From contig JABDPQ010000638.1 of assembly GCA_013042695.1 (NCBI GenBank), positions 1-5,336 of the forward strand: a stretch of 5,336 bases of DNA, given 5' to 3'. Of this stretch, positions 1 through 5,336 are shown piece after piece. The position numbers were made by a program, and so were the translations under genes. The stretch is from Desulfobacterales bacterium (lineage in GTDB: Bacteria; Desulfobacterota; Desulfobulbia; Desulfobulbales; Desulfocapsaceae). Under the pieces are notes generated by a model, which was given only the letters and a program-made list of their open reading frames with translations, was not told the origin of the DNA and searched no databases. Each line of letters starts with the position of its first letter. Position 1 is the stretch's first letter.

Positions 1-465
1 GCTTCAATGTTGGCCTCAGAGGAAGCTATCAAGAAGGGCTACACGCAGGTACTTTGGCTTGATGCTTGCGAGCGTAAATTTGTAGAAGAAGTGGGGACCA
101 GCAATATATTTTTTGCGATTAACGATAAGCTTGTTACACCGCCGCTTAGTGGGTCGATTCTCGGAGGAATAACAAGGGATTCTGTTATCAAGCTAGCAAG
201 GAGTTGGGACATCGAGGTTGAAGAGAGGCCTGTGAGCATAGATGAGGTAATTGCAGCCTCCGAGGACGGTAGTCTGAAGGAGGCTTTTGCCACCGGTACA
301 GCTGCTGTTATTTCTCCTATTGGAGAGCTTTTCTACAATGATTCCAGATGTATCATTAATAATGGTATTGCGGGTAGTTTAGCAATTCGGTTGTTCGAAG
401 ATTTGCAGGATATACAACATGGCAGAAAACAAGATCCATTTGCATGGACCGTGCGAGTAGGATAA
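1..465 (+). CDS. ilvE: Branched-chain amino acid aminotransferase, C-terminal part (5' end outside window)
   Basis: This is a pyridoxal-phosphate (fold type IV) aminotransferase that interconverts leucine, isoleucine and valine with their 2-oxo acids, using glutamate/2-oxoglutarate, in the cytoplasm. The reading frame is open from base 1, so the gene begins upstream. About 154 codons are visible, ending in TAA at 463-465; the family is usually some 300-360 residues, so roughly the C-terminal half is here. Recognisable signatures are QVLWLD, then EEVGTSN (85-105), where the Glu belongs to the cofactor-binding region, then GSILGGITRDSV. After these come TGTAAVISP (TGT at 292-300, the phosphate-binding loop) and a DPFAWTV ending. 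These fit the longer, eukaryote-like BCAT subfamily better than the short E. coli IlvE type; this is a judgement by eye. No clear terminator follows. The ATG at base 7 is an internal Met, not the start. Confidence 0.93.
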   Translation, partial: ASMLASEEAIKKGYTQVLWLDACERKFVEEVGTSNIFFAINDKLVTPPLSGSILGGITRDSVIKLARSWDIEVEERPVSIDEVIAASEDGSLKEAFATGTAAVISPIGELFYNDSRCIINNGIAGSLAIRLFEDLQDIQHGRKQDPFAWTVRVG

Positions 466-554
466 CCTGGTAAAGCGCACTGTCAATGTACGATTAGAAC
501 GGAAATATAGTTGCTTAGAAAATATCCAGCTATAGTCAAAAAAAATAGTAATCA

Positions 555-585
555 CCCCTTGATTTTTATTTATCCACCCCTATAT
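555..585 (+). promoter_or_regulatory. Sigma-32 (RpoH) heat-shock promoter of groESL
   Basis: The -35-like CCCCTTGAT (555-563) and -10-like CCCCTATAT (577-585) are separated by 13 bases. This closely matches the known RpoH pattern (CCCTTGAA, 13-17 bases, CCCCATNT). It lies upstream of a chaperonin operon, which is where such a promoter is expected. Transcription should start near 592, giving a groES leader of about 115 bases. No CIRCE inverted repeat (TTAGCACTC-N9-GAGTGCTAA) is visible in 466-708, so HrcA control at this site is not supported. Confidence 0.78.
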
Positions 586-708
586 TTTGGCAAGTTTTGA
601 TAGGGCATCCAATTTCTGGGTGCGTTTGAGTCGGTTAATGATGTAGTTGATTGCACCATTGACCATCAAAGTTCACACATTGTAATAATGAAGTTTTAGG
701 AGGAAACA

Positions 709-999
709 ATGAAAATTCGTCCGTTGAATGACCGTCTTCTTGTAAAGAGGCTCGAAGAAGAAGAAAAGACTGCTGGTGGCATTATTATCCCTGATAGTGC
801 AAAAGAAAAACCAGCGGAAGGCAAGGTAGTGGCAGTGGGTCCCGGTAAGTTGAGTGATGCTGGTGAGCGCGTTGCTCTGCAGGTAAAAGAAGGAGATATC
901 GTCCTGTTCTCCAAGTATGGGGGCACCGATGTAAAGCTTGATAGTGACGATTACCTGATTATGCGTGAAGACGACATCCTTGGGATTATTGAAAAATAA
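709..999 (+). CDS. groES: Co-chaperonin GroES (Cpn10)
   Basis: GroES is the heptameric lid that caps the GroEL ring in the presence of ATP and encloses the substrate protein for folding in the cytoplasm. The product has 96 residues, the normal family length. The opening KIRPLNDRLLVKR is classical. The mobile loop follows (about residues 16-34, with GGIIIPD) and carries the hydrophobic tripeptide III at 25-27 that docks on the GroEL apical domain. The C-terminal part has GDIVLFSKYGGT and ends in DILGIIEK. The start is fixed by a strong ribosome binding site, AGGAGG (698-703), 5 bases before the ATG. groEL begins 65 bases downstream on the same strand with no hairpin between them, so the two form the usual operon, driven by the heat-shock promoter at 555-585. 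Confidence 0.98.
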   Translation: MKIRPLNDRLLVKRLEEEEKTAGGIIIPDSAKEKPAEGKVVAVGPGKLSDAGERVALQVKEGDIVLFSKYGGTDVKLDSDDYLIMREDDILGIIEK

Positions 1000-1064
1000 C
1001 GGTAATTCAGACACTATTGTTTCAACCCCTACAAATTATTTAGAAAAGATAAAGGAGAGTAGCA

Positions 1065-2720
1065 ATGGCTGGAAAAGATATTAAATACAGCGTGAAAGGC
1101 CGCGAGGCGATTCTTACCGGTATAAACGTACTGGCAGATGCGGTTAAAGTGACCCTTGGTCCCAAAGGACGTAATGTCCTCATTGAAAAATCTTTTGGTG
1201 CCCCGACGATTACCAAAGATGGTGTAACCGTCGCCAAGGAAATTGAATTGGAAGACAAATTCGAAAATATGGGCGCCCAGATGGTCAAGGAAGTTGCCTC
1301 AAAAACTTCAGATGTGGCCGGTGACGGCACCACCACTGCAACAGTTCTTGCTCAGTCAATTTACACAGAAGGCGCCAAGCTTGTTGCGGCAGGTGCCAAT
1401 CCAATGGAGCTCAAGCGTGGAATTGACAGGTCTGTCGAGGTTGTTGTTGATGCGCTTCGTGGGATTGCAACTCCGACCAAAGAACAAAAAGAGATCGCCC
1501 AGGTAGGTACTATTTCTGCCAACAGTGACGAGACCATCGGCAACATTATTGCTGAGGCAATGGACAAAGTTGGCAAAGAGGGTGTTATTACGGTGGAAGA
1601 AGCAAAATCCATGGAAACCACTCTTGATGTTGTCGAGGGTATGCAGTTTGATCGGGGCTACCTTTCTCCTTACTTTGTGACCGATCCGGATCGCATGGAA
1701 GTTGCAATGGATGAGCCTTATTTGCTGCTCGTTGAAAAGAAAGTTTCCAATATGAAAGATCTGCTCCCTGTTCTTGAGTCTGTTGCCAAAATGGGTAAAG
1801 GACTTTTCATTATAGCAGAAGACGTAGATGGCGAAGCACTGGCAACTCTGGTTGTCAACAAATTGCGAGGAACCCTCAATGTTGCCGCAGTAAAAGCTCC
1901 AGGTTTTGGTGATCGTCGAAAAGCGATGCTGCAGGACATCGCGGTTCTAACCGGTGGCCAGGTTGTTACTGAAGATCTTGGAATTAAACTTGAGAACGTA
2001 ACCATCAACGATCTTGGCACAGCCAAGCGCATTGTCATCGACAAAGATAACACGACCATTATTGACGGTTCCGGAGACAAAGAGCAGATTGCTGCCCGGG
2101 TCAAGCAAATTCGAACCCAGATTGAAGACACCACCTCTGATTACGATCGTGAGAAACTCCAGGAACGCCTAGCTAAACTTATTGGCGGCGTTGCGGTCAT
2201 CAATGTCGGCGCAGCTACTGAGATTGAAATGAAAGAGAAGAAAGCACGAGTTGAAGATGCACTGAATGCAACTCGCGCCGCTGTTGAAGAAGGAGTTGTC
2301 CCTGGTGGCGGCGTAGCGTACCTTCGTTGTCTTGGTGCTCTTCTCAAATTAGACCTTAAGGGCGAACAAGCACTCGGAAAAAATATCCTTGTTCGCTCCC
2401 TGGAGGAGCCGATCCGACAGATTGCCAACAATGCCGGCCGTGAAGGTTCTGTCATTGTTGAGCACGTCAAGACTCTTGAAGGTGCAAATGGTTTTAATGC
2501 TGCAACGGAAGAATATGGCAATCTGATTGAAGCGGGTGTCATTGATCCTGCCAAAGTTGCCCGCACTGCGCTGCAAAACGCAGCTTCAGTAGCCGGTATG
2601 TTGCTGACCACGGAATGTGTTATCGCTGATAAGCCCGAGGATAAGGATGCCGGTGGTATGGGTGGCATGCCTCCAGGCGGCGGTATGGGTGGCATGGGTG
2701 GCATGGGCGGCATGATGTAA
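1065..2720 (+). CDS. groEL: Chaperonin GroEL (Cpn60, Hsp60)
   Basis: GroEL is the ATP-driven folding chamber, a double ring of 14 subunits, and partner of the GroES encoded just upstream. The product is 551 residues (E. coli has 548) and complete. The equatorial ATP site is intact: TLGPKGRNV (about 30-38), TKDGV with D52, and GDGTTTATVLAQ with D87. The hydrolysis residue D398 lies in VEDALNATRAAVEE (its codon at 2256-2258), followed by the PGGG loop at about 413-416. The apical domain in the middle looks ordinary. The C-terminus is the usual flexible glycine-methionine tail of repeated GGM units ending in GGMM (bases about 2653-2717). The ribosome binding site AAAGGAG (1051-1057) is 7 bases before the ATG. 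Transcription should end at the hairpin at 2767-2790. Nothing about it looks truncated or transferred. Confidence 0.99.
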   Translation: MAGKDIKYSVKGREAILTGINVLADAVKVTLGPKGRNVLIEKSFGAPTITKDGVTVAKEIELEDKFENMGAQMVKEVASKTSDVAGDGTTTATVLAQSIYTEGAKLVAAGANPMELKRGIDRSVEVVVDALRGIATPTKEQKEIAQVGTISANSDETIGNIIAEAMDKVGKEGVITVEEAKSMETTLDVVEGMQFDRGYLSPYFVTDPDRMEVAMDEPYLLLVEKKVSNMKDLLPVLESVAKMGKGLFIIAEDVDGEALATLVVNKLRGTLNVAAVKAPGFGDRRKAMLQDIAVLTGGQVVTEDLGIKLENVTINDLGTAKRIVIDKDNTTIIDGSGDKEQIAARVKQIRTQIEDTTSDYDREKLQERLAKLIGGVAVINVGAATEIEMKEKKARVEDALNATRAAVEEGVVPGGGVAYLRCLGALLKLDLKGEQALGKNILVRSLEEPIRQIANNAGREGSVIVEHVKTLEGANGFNAATEEYGNLIEAGVIDPAKVARTALQNAASVAGMLLTTECVIADKPEDKDAGGMGGMPPGGGMGGMGGMGGMM

Positions 2721-2736
2721 ATACGTCCAGATACCT

Positions 2737-2755
2737 TTCAGCTGCTTAAGCTGAA
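2737..2755 (+). other. Small hairpin in the groEL 3' untranslated region
   Basis: TTCAGCT (2737-2743) and AGCTGAA (2749-2755) form a perfect 7-base stem with a 5-base loop, between the groEL stop codon and the main terminator. No T-run follows, so it is not itself a terminator. It might stabilise the 3' end of the mRNA or be chance. Confidence 0.4.
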
Positions 2756-2766
2756 CGCATCGTCAG

Positions 2767-2800
2767 GGGGGCCTTTTAGTAGAGGCCCCCTTTTGTATTT
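2767..2800 (+). terminator. Rho-independent terminator of groESL
   Basis: GGGGGCCT (2767-2774) pairs perfectly with AGGCCCCC (2783-2790) over an 8-base loop. The tract TTTTGTATTT follows at once. It lies 46 bases after the groEL stop and before the tRNA promoter, so it separates the chaperonin transcript from the tRNA. Confidence 0.92.
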
Positions 2801-2859
2801 CTGCTTTTTATTGGCAAGCATGAGACTCATACAGGCCAGGTGTTTAAGGCTGTTTTCTG

Positions 2860-2888
2860 TTGACACCATTAGATGAATGAGGTATCAA
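2860..2888 (+). promoter_or_regulatory. Sigma-70-type promoter of the tRNA-Met gene
   Basis: TTGACA (2860-2865, a perfect -35 match) and TATCAA (2883-2888, -10-like) are separated by exactly 17 bases. The predicted start near 2895 is about 13 bases before the mature tRNA 5' end. That placement is typical for a stable RNA gene. Confidence 0.72.
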
Positions 2889-2907
2889 TTGTGTCCTTTA
2901 TCGGTAT

Positions 2908-2984
2908 GGCGATGTAGCTCAGATGGTTAGAGCATACGGCTCATATCCGTAGTGTCCGGGGTTCGATTCCCTGCATCGCCACCA
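2908..2984 (+). tRNA. tRNA-Met (anticodon CAT), elongator type
   Basis: A complete cloverleaf of 77 bases can be drawn. The acceptor stem is GGCGATG (2908-2914) with CATCGCC (2974-2980). The D arm is GCTC...GAGC and the anticodon stem TACGG/CCGTA. The 7-base loop CTCATAT holds the anticodon CAT. The T arm CGGGG-TTCGATT-CCCTG has one G-T pair, followed by discriminator A (2981) and an encoded CCA (2982-2984). The first acceptor pair is a proper G-C, whereas bacterial initiator tRNA has a mismatch at 1-72, so this is not tRNA-fMet. A CAT anticodon can also be tRNA-Ile2 read after lysidine modification. The overall sequence looks like elongator tRNA-Met, but that choice is by eye. The integrase gene downstream suggests that the 3' end of this gene is an attachment site. 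Confidence 0.95.
2957..2984 (+). other. Probable attachment site (attL) in the 3' end of tRNA-Met
   Basis: Integrases of the P4 type commonly recombine within the 3' part of a tRNA gene and rebuild an intact gene at the junction. Here the tRNA is intact and a P4-type integrase starts 267 bases downstream. The T arm, acceptor strand and CCA end are therefore the best candidate for the crossover region. The exact limits cannot be seen because no second copy of this segment lies in the window. The placement is inference from context. Confidence 0.5.
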
Positions 2985-2990
2985 GAAAAT

Positions 2991-3015
2991 AGTCCGGAGA
3001 AGTCCGGTTAAGTCC
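2991..3015 (+). repeat. Three AGTCC repeats in exact 10-base phase
   Basis: AGTCCGGAGA (2991), AGTCCGGTTA (3001) and AGTCCAAAAC (3011) start exactly 10 bases apart, beginning 7 bases after the tRNA CCA end. A related GTCCGG lies inside the tRNA at 2954-2959. A 10-base period places the repeats on one face of the helix, which would suit cooperative protein binding beside the attachment site. Function is unproven. Confidence 0.55.
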
Positions 3016-3052
3016 AAAACCCCGAGCCTTTTAAAGTGTTTCGGGGTTTTTT
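3016..3052 (+). terminator. Rho-independent terminator after tRNA-Met
   Basis: AAAACCCCGA (3016-3025) pairs perfectly over 10 bases with TCGGGGTTTT (3041-3050), and the run of six T spans 3047-3052. The 15-base loop contains a further self-complementary CTTTTAAAG. It would end the tRNA transcript and shield the integrase region from read-through. The last AGTCC repeat directly abuts its 5' arm. Confidence 0.85.
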
Positions 3053-3079
3053 GTTTCCTGTGCGGTCTAATAAAATCTA

Positions 3080-3109
3080 TTGACATCCTATCATTTTTGA
3101 CGGTATTTT
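3080..3109 (+). promoter_or_regulatory. Possible integrase promoter, overlapped by 9-base elements
   Basis: TTGACA (3080-3085, perfect -35) is followed after 18 bases by TATTTT (3104-3109, four of six matches to TATAAT). It is the best candidate promoter between the terminator at 3016-3052 and the integrase start. The -10 overlaps the first TGACGGTAT element (3098-3106). If it is real, the leader is about 135 bases and whatever binds that element could control it. Confidence 0.35.
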
Positions 3110-3273
3110 TGGCGGTATGAGTCATGATTTCAAAATAGATACCGTCAGAATTCTTCTTTCTACTAAACATAATGGATACAAGCTGGTTGGTCACAATTGA
3201 ACAGACTTTTTCTGTGGGAAATACCGCCATCAATTGAGTGGAGATACCGTCATGTCGCTGACAGATACCGCTA
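3098..3273. repeat. Six copies of a 9-base element (TGRCGGTAT) around the integrase start
   Basis: Forward copies are TGACGGTAT (3098-3106) and TGGCGGTAT (3110-3118), 12 bases apart. Inverse copies are ATACCGTCA (3139-3147), ATACCGCCA (3221-3229), ATACCGTCA (3244-3252) and a weaker ATACCGCTA (3265-3273) inside the integrase reading frame. The last three start 23 and 21 bases apart, about two helical turns. Their position between a tRNA attachment site and the integrase gene fits arm-type sites bound by the N-terminal domain of the integrase. Sites for an excisionase or repressor are an alternative. The repeats are seen directly; their role is inferred. Confidence 0.7.
3240..3243 (+). promoter_or_regulatory. 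Ribosome binding site that fixes the integrase start
   Basis: GGAG (3240-3243) lies 8 bases before the ATG at 3252. This supports that ATG over the in-frame TTG at 3234, which would put the site inside the coding region. An inverse 9-base element (3244-3252) fills the gap between this site and the start codon. Confidence 0.65.
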
Positions 3274-4436
3274 TTCGTAATGCCAAGCAAGAAGTTCGAC
3301 AATATAAAATTTCTGACGAAAAGGGTATGTACCTGTTAGTCAATAAAGCAGGAAAATATTTTCGGCTTGATTACCGCTTCGCAGGCAAGCGCAAAACTCT
3401 CGCTCTTGGTGTTTACCCGGATGTAAAACTGTCGGTAGCAAGGGAAAAACGTGACGACGCCAGAAAGTTAATTGCCAATGGTGTTGATCCTGCTCAGGCC
3501 AGGAAGGCTCGGAAAGCAATACAGATTGAGCAAGCTGAAAATAGCTTTGAAGCCATTGCACGTGAATGGCATGGGAAATATTCCTCTAGTTGGGCAACTA
3601 GTCATGCAAAAAAAATTATTCGCAGGTTGGAACTATATATTTTCCCCAGACTCGGTTCTCGCCCGATAGCTGAAATTACTCCACCGGAGCTTCTTGCAGT
3701 GCTTCGCAGAATCGAAAATCGGGGGATTCTTGAAACTGCCCACCGAGCACAACAGAACTGTGGACAGGTATTCCGTTATGGTATTGCTACGGGGAGGGTA
3801 GAGCGAGACCCTTCTTCAGATCTCCGTGGGGCTCTGACTCCAGTCAAGCATGGGCGTATGGCTACCATTACAGATCCTGATAAAATTGGAGAGTTGCTTC
3901 GTGCCATTGACGGATATGAAGGATCTCATGTAGCGAAATGTGCATTAAAGCTGGCTCCATTGGTGTTTGTTAGACCAGGTGAGTTGAGGCACGCTGAATG
4001 GGTGGAATTGGATCTGAATGGATCTGAATGGCGTATCCCGGCAGATAAAATGAAGATGAAAAACTTACATATTGTACCCCTGTCTTTACAGGTAGTACAA
4101 ATTCTTAAAGAAATACAAGAGATTACAGGTCATGGGAAATACGTTTTTCCAAGTGTCAGAACAAATGCTCGTCCTATGAGCAACAACACGGTTAACGCTG
4201 CTTTGCGAAGGATGGGATATGCAAAGGACGAGATGACAGGGCATGGATTCCGTGCCATGGCTTCGACAATATTGCATGAACAGGGTTGGCCCTCTGATAT
4301 CATAGAACGTCAACTTGCTCATGCTGAGCGTAATAGTATCAAAGCAGCCTATAACTATGCTCAATACCTTCCTGATCGTCGAAAGATGATGCAGGCCTGG
4401 GCAGACTTCCTGGACGATTTAAAGCTAAATAGATAA
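3252..4436 (+). CDS. P4-type tyrosine recombinase / integrase of a genomic island
   Basis: This is a site-specific recombinase that integrates and excises mobile DNA by strand exchange through a covalent 3'-phosphotyrosine. The product is 394 residues from the ATG, a usual length. The start MSLTDTAIRNAK matches the familiar beginning of integrases with a DUF4102 arm-binding domain (residues about 1-90, with LALGVYPDVKLSVARE and NGVDPAQ). A core-binding domain of the SAM-like type follows (about 95-200, with FEAIAREWH). The catalytic domain (about 215-385) shows R241 in FVRPGELR, a lysine near 266-270 in KMKMKN, H331 and R334 in HGFR, H357 in QLAHAERN, and the nucleophile Y367 in AAYNYAQY. The full catalytic set is present, so the enzyme should be active. 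It begins 267 bases after tRNA-Met and is transcribed away from it. The nearby repeats suggest self-regulation. Confidence 0.95.
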   Translation: MSLTDTAIRNAKQEVRQYKISDEKGMYLLVNKAGKYFRLDYRFAGKRKTLALGVYPDVKLSVAREKRDDARKLIANGVDPAQARKARKAIQIEQAENSFEAIAREWHGKYSSSWATSHAKKIIRRLELYIFPRLGSRPIAEITPPELLAVLRRIENRGILETAHRAQQNCGQVFRYGIATGRVERDPSSDLRGALTPVKHGRMATITDPDKIGELLRAIDGYEGSHVAKCALKLAPLVFVRPGELRHAEWVELDLNGSEWRIPADKMKMKNLHIVPLSLQVVQILKEIQEITGHGKYVFPSVRTNARPMSNNTVNAALRRMGYAKDEMTGHGFRAMASTILHEQGWPSDIIERQLAHAERNSIKAAYNYAQYLPDRRKMMQAWADFLDDLKLNR

Positions 4437-4459
4437 CTAATCAATTAAGTAAGAGAATT

Positions 4460-5173
4460 ATGAAGAATAAACCTTTACCAGAAATAGTCTACTTACCATA
4501 TGTCGCTAAAAGATGGGGAATGGATTTAGGGGAGACGATACCTTTTTTTATTGGACATAACGTAATATCCGTGATGTTGGAAAATGTGCACAGAGAGATT
4601 ATGTTTCATGACCATATTAATGAAATAATTACAAAAAAAGCTGAAGAAAGAGGTCTTGAGGCGAAATTACCTTCCAAGATAGAACAAAAAATATTCCTAG
4701 AGGCGCCAGTATCAGACGCCTACTTAGATACGATTACCAAGAAGGGCTGCTGGAAAGGCCCAGTTTTTATTCAAAGTTTTCAAGGAATGCCGGATGCTGA
4801 TACACTTAAAACAGCGTATATATATTCTTCCTTAACGCAACCACAAGAGATCTGTATAACTGATAAAGATTTATTTTTAAGTTCAACAAATTTGTTGGAA
4901 ATCGAAAAAGAAATCTGGGGTTTGCAAGAAGAATCTTCGAAAAAGGTTCTCAAGGATGAGCTTGAACCTCGAAGTGAAAGAACCTATCTCAATATAATAG
5001 GTGCGCTATTAGAAATTACTACTGGTATTTTTAAGGATGAAAATTTTTCAAGTGAAACACAGCTACGAACATTTATTGCTGAGAAATATGATGATATCCG
5101 AGGAGTGTCTCCAAGAACATTGGCAGATAAATTTGCATTGGCAAAAAAAGCTCTCAATGGTGAATTGGATTAG
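4460..5173 (+). CDS. Uncharacterised island protein, 237 residues
   Basis: I do not recognise a named family. The product is soluble-looking, with no signal peptide, membrane segment or catalytic motif that I can point to. The N-terminal stretch YLPYVAKRWGMDLGETIPF (about 11-29) followed by a hydrophobic ISVML resembles the 'pseudo helix-turn-helix' opening of some phage- and island-borne proteins. The middle has ITDKDLFLS and a charged, helical segment (about 148-170). The C-terminus (171-237) begins RSERTYLNIIGALLEI and ends in GVSPRTLADKFALAKKAL, two helices that could form a DNA-binding fold. The gene starts 23 bases after the integrase stop, probably as its co-transcribed partner. The ribosome binding site is weak (AAGAGA at 4451-4456). 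The sequence is plainly richer in A+T than groEL, consistent with acquired DNA. A regulatory or excision-accessory role is possible but unproven. Confidence 0.8.
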   Translation: MKNKPLPEIVYLPYVAKRWGMDLGETIPFFIGHNVISVMLENVHREIMFHDHINEIITKKAEERGLEAKLPSKIEQKIFLEAPVSDAYLDTITKKGCWKGPVFIQSFQGMPDADTLKTAYIYSSLTQPQEICITDKDLFLSSTNLLEIEKEIWGLQEESSKKVLKDELEPRSERTYLNIIGALLEITTGIFKDENFSSETQLRTFIAEKYDDIRGVSPRTLADKFALAKKALNGELD

Positions 5174-5336
5174 ATGAGCTATTTAAATTCAATACCATAA
5201 ATTGTAGAAATAGAGATTCGATCTGACATATTTCGATAATCAATTTTCACAAAATCTGACGGTCATCCTCACAACCTTCTACACGAATATTTACAGGAAT
5301 AATATAAATTTGTGTTTTTTCTTAAATGGTTAACCT
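5174..5336. other. A+T-rich intergenic tail with no supported gene
   Basis: No convincing reading frame, RNA, terminator hairpin or promoter is visible in these 163 bases. The segment is strongly A+T-rich. It may hold the upstream region of the next island gene beyond the window. Confidence 0.5.

Noticed and set aside
506..534. Hairpin TATAGTTG / CAGCTATA after ilvE
   Set aside because: The stem is A+T-rich with a G-T pair and a 13-base loop. It is followed by an A-run, not a T-run, so it is not a convincing terminator.
659..689. Possible second, sigma-70-type promoter of groES (TTGACC, then TAATAAT)
   Set aside because: The spacing is 18-19 bases and the predicted start (about 695) would lie only 3 bases before the ribosome binding site. 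The -10 match is modest. The sigma-32 site is much better supported.
2141..2713. Long minus-strand open frame (190 codons) opposite the groEL 3' half, and similar frames opposite groEL
   Set aside because: They are antisense shadows of a highly conserved gene. The proline-methionine start is just the reverse reading of the GGM tail.
3234..3251. TTG at 3234 as the integrase start, giving 400 residues
   Set aside because: ATG at 3252 has GGAG at a good distance and begins MSLTDTAIRNAK, the usual start of this family. The TTG has no ribosome binding site.
2919..3302. 127-codon minus-strand frame across the tRNA gene and integrase upstream region
   Set aside because: Its C-terminal end reads CRESNPGHYGYEPYALT, the well-known false protein produced by translating the reverse strand of a tRNA gene. 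It also crosses a terminator and the integrase start.
5257..5263. TGACGGT in the right-hand tail as a seventh copy of the 9-base element
   Set aside because: Only seven of nine bases match and it stands alone about 2 kb away. A single partial match of this size can be chance.

Overview
This window joins a piece of core chromosome (about 1-2984) to the left edge of what looks like an integrated genomic island (from about 2985 to the window end). The organism is most likely a Gram-negative bacterium of the Desulfobacterota / former deltaproteobacteria, possibly a Desulfobulbales-type sulfate reducer. This rests on the look of the GroES/GroEL proteins, an RpoH-type (sigma-32) heat-shock promoter with no visible CIRCE element, and a tRNA gene with an encoded CCA end. 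The placement is by eye and is not certain below phylum level.

Core part, left to right, all on the + strand. First comes the 3' part of a branched-chain amino acid aminotransferase gene (ilvE, 1-465, start outside the window). A 243-base intergenic region follows and carries a good sigma-32 promoter (about 555-585). Then comes the groES-groEL chaperonin operon (709-999 and 1065-2720), which ends in a strong rho-independent terminator (2767-2800). Next is an elongator-type tRNA-Met(CAT) gene (2908-2984) with its own sigma-70-like promoter (2860-2888).

Island part. Directly after the tRNA CCA end are three 10-base-phased AGTCC repeats and a second intrinsic terminator (3016-3052). A region dotted with a 9-base element, TGRCGGTAT and its inverse, follows (six copies between 3098 and 3273). 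Then comes a P4-type tyrosine recombinase gene (3252-4436) with all catalytic residues visible. An unrecognised, A+T-rich gene (4460-5173) starts 23 bases after it, probably in the same transcript. The last 163 bases are A+T-rich with no supported gene.

How it fits together: the tRNA 3' end is the likely attachment site, the integrase the likely enzyme that uses it, and the 9-base elements are plausible arm-type binding or autoregulation sites. The 4460-5173 product is the first cargo or accessory gene. The far end of the element (attR) is not in the window, so its size and cargo cannot be told from here.
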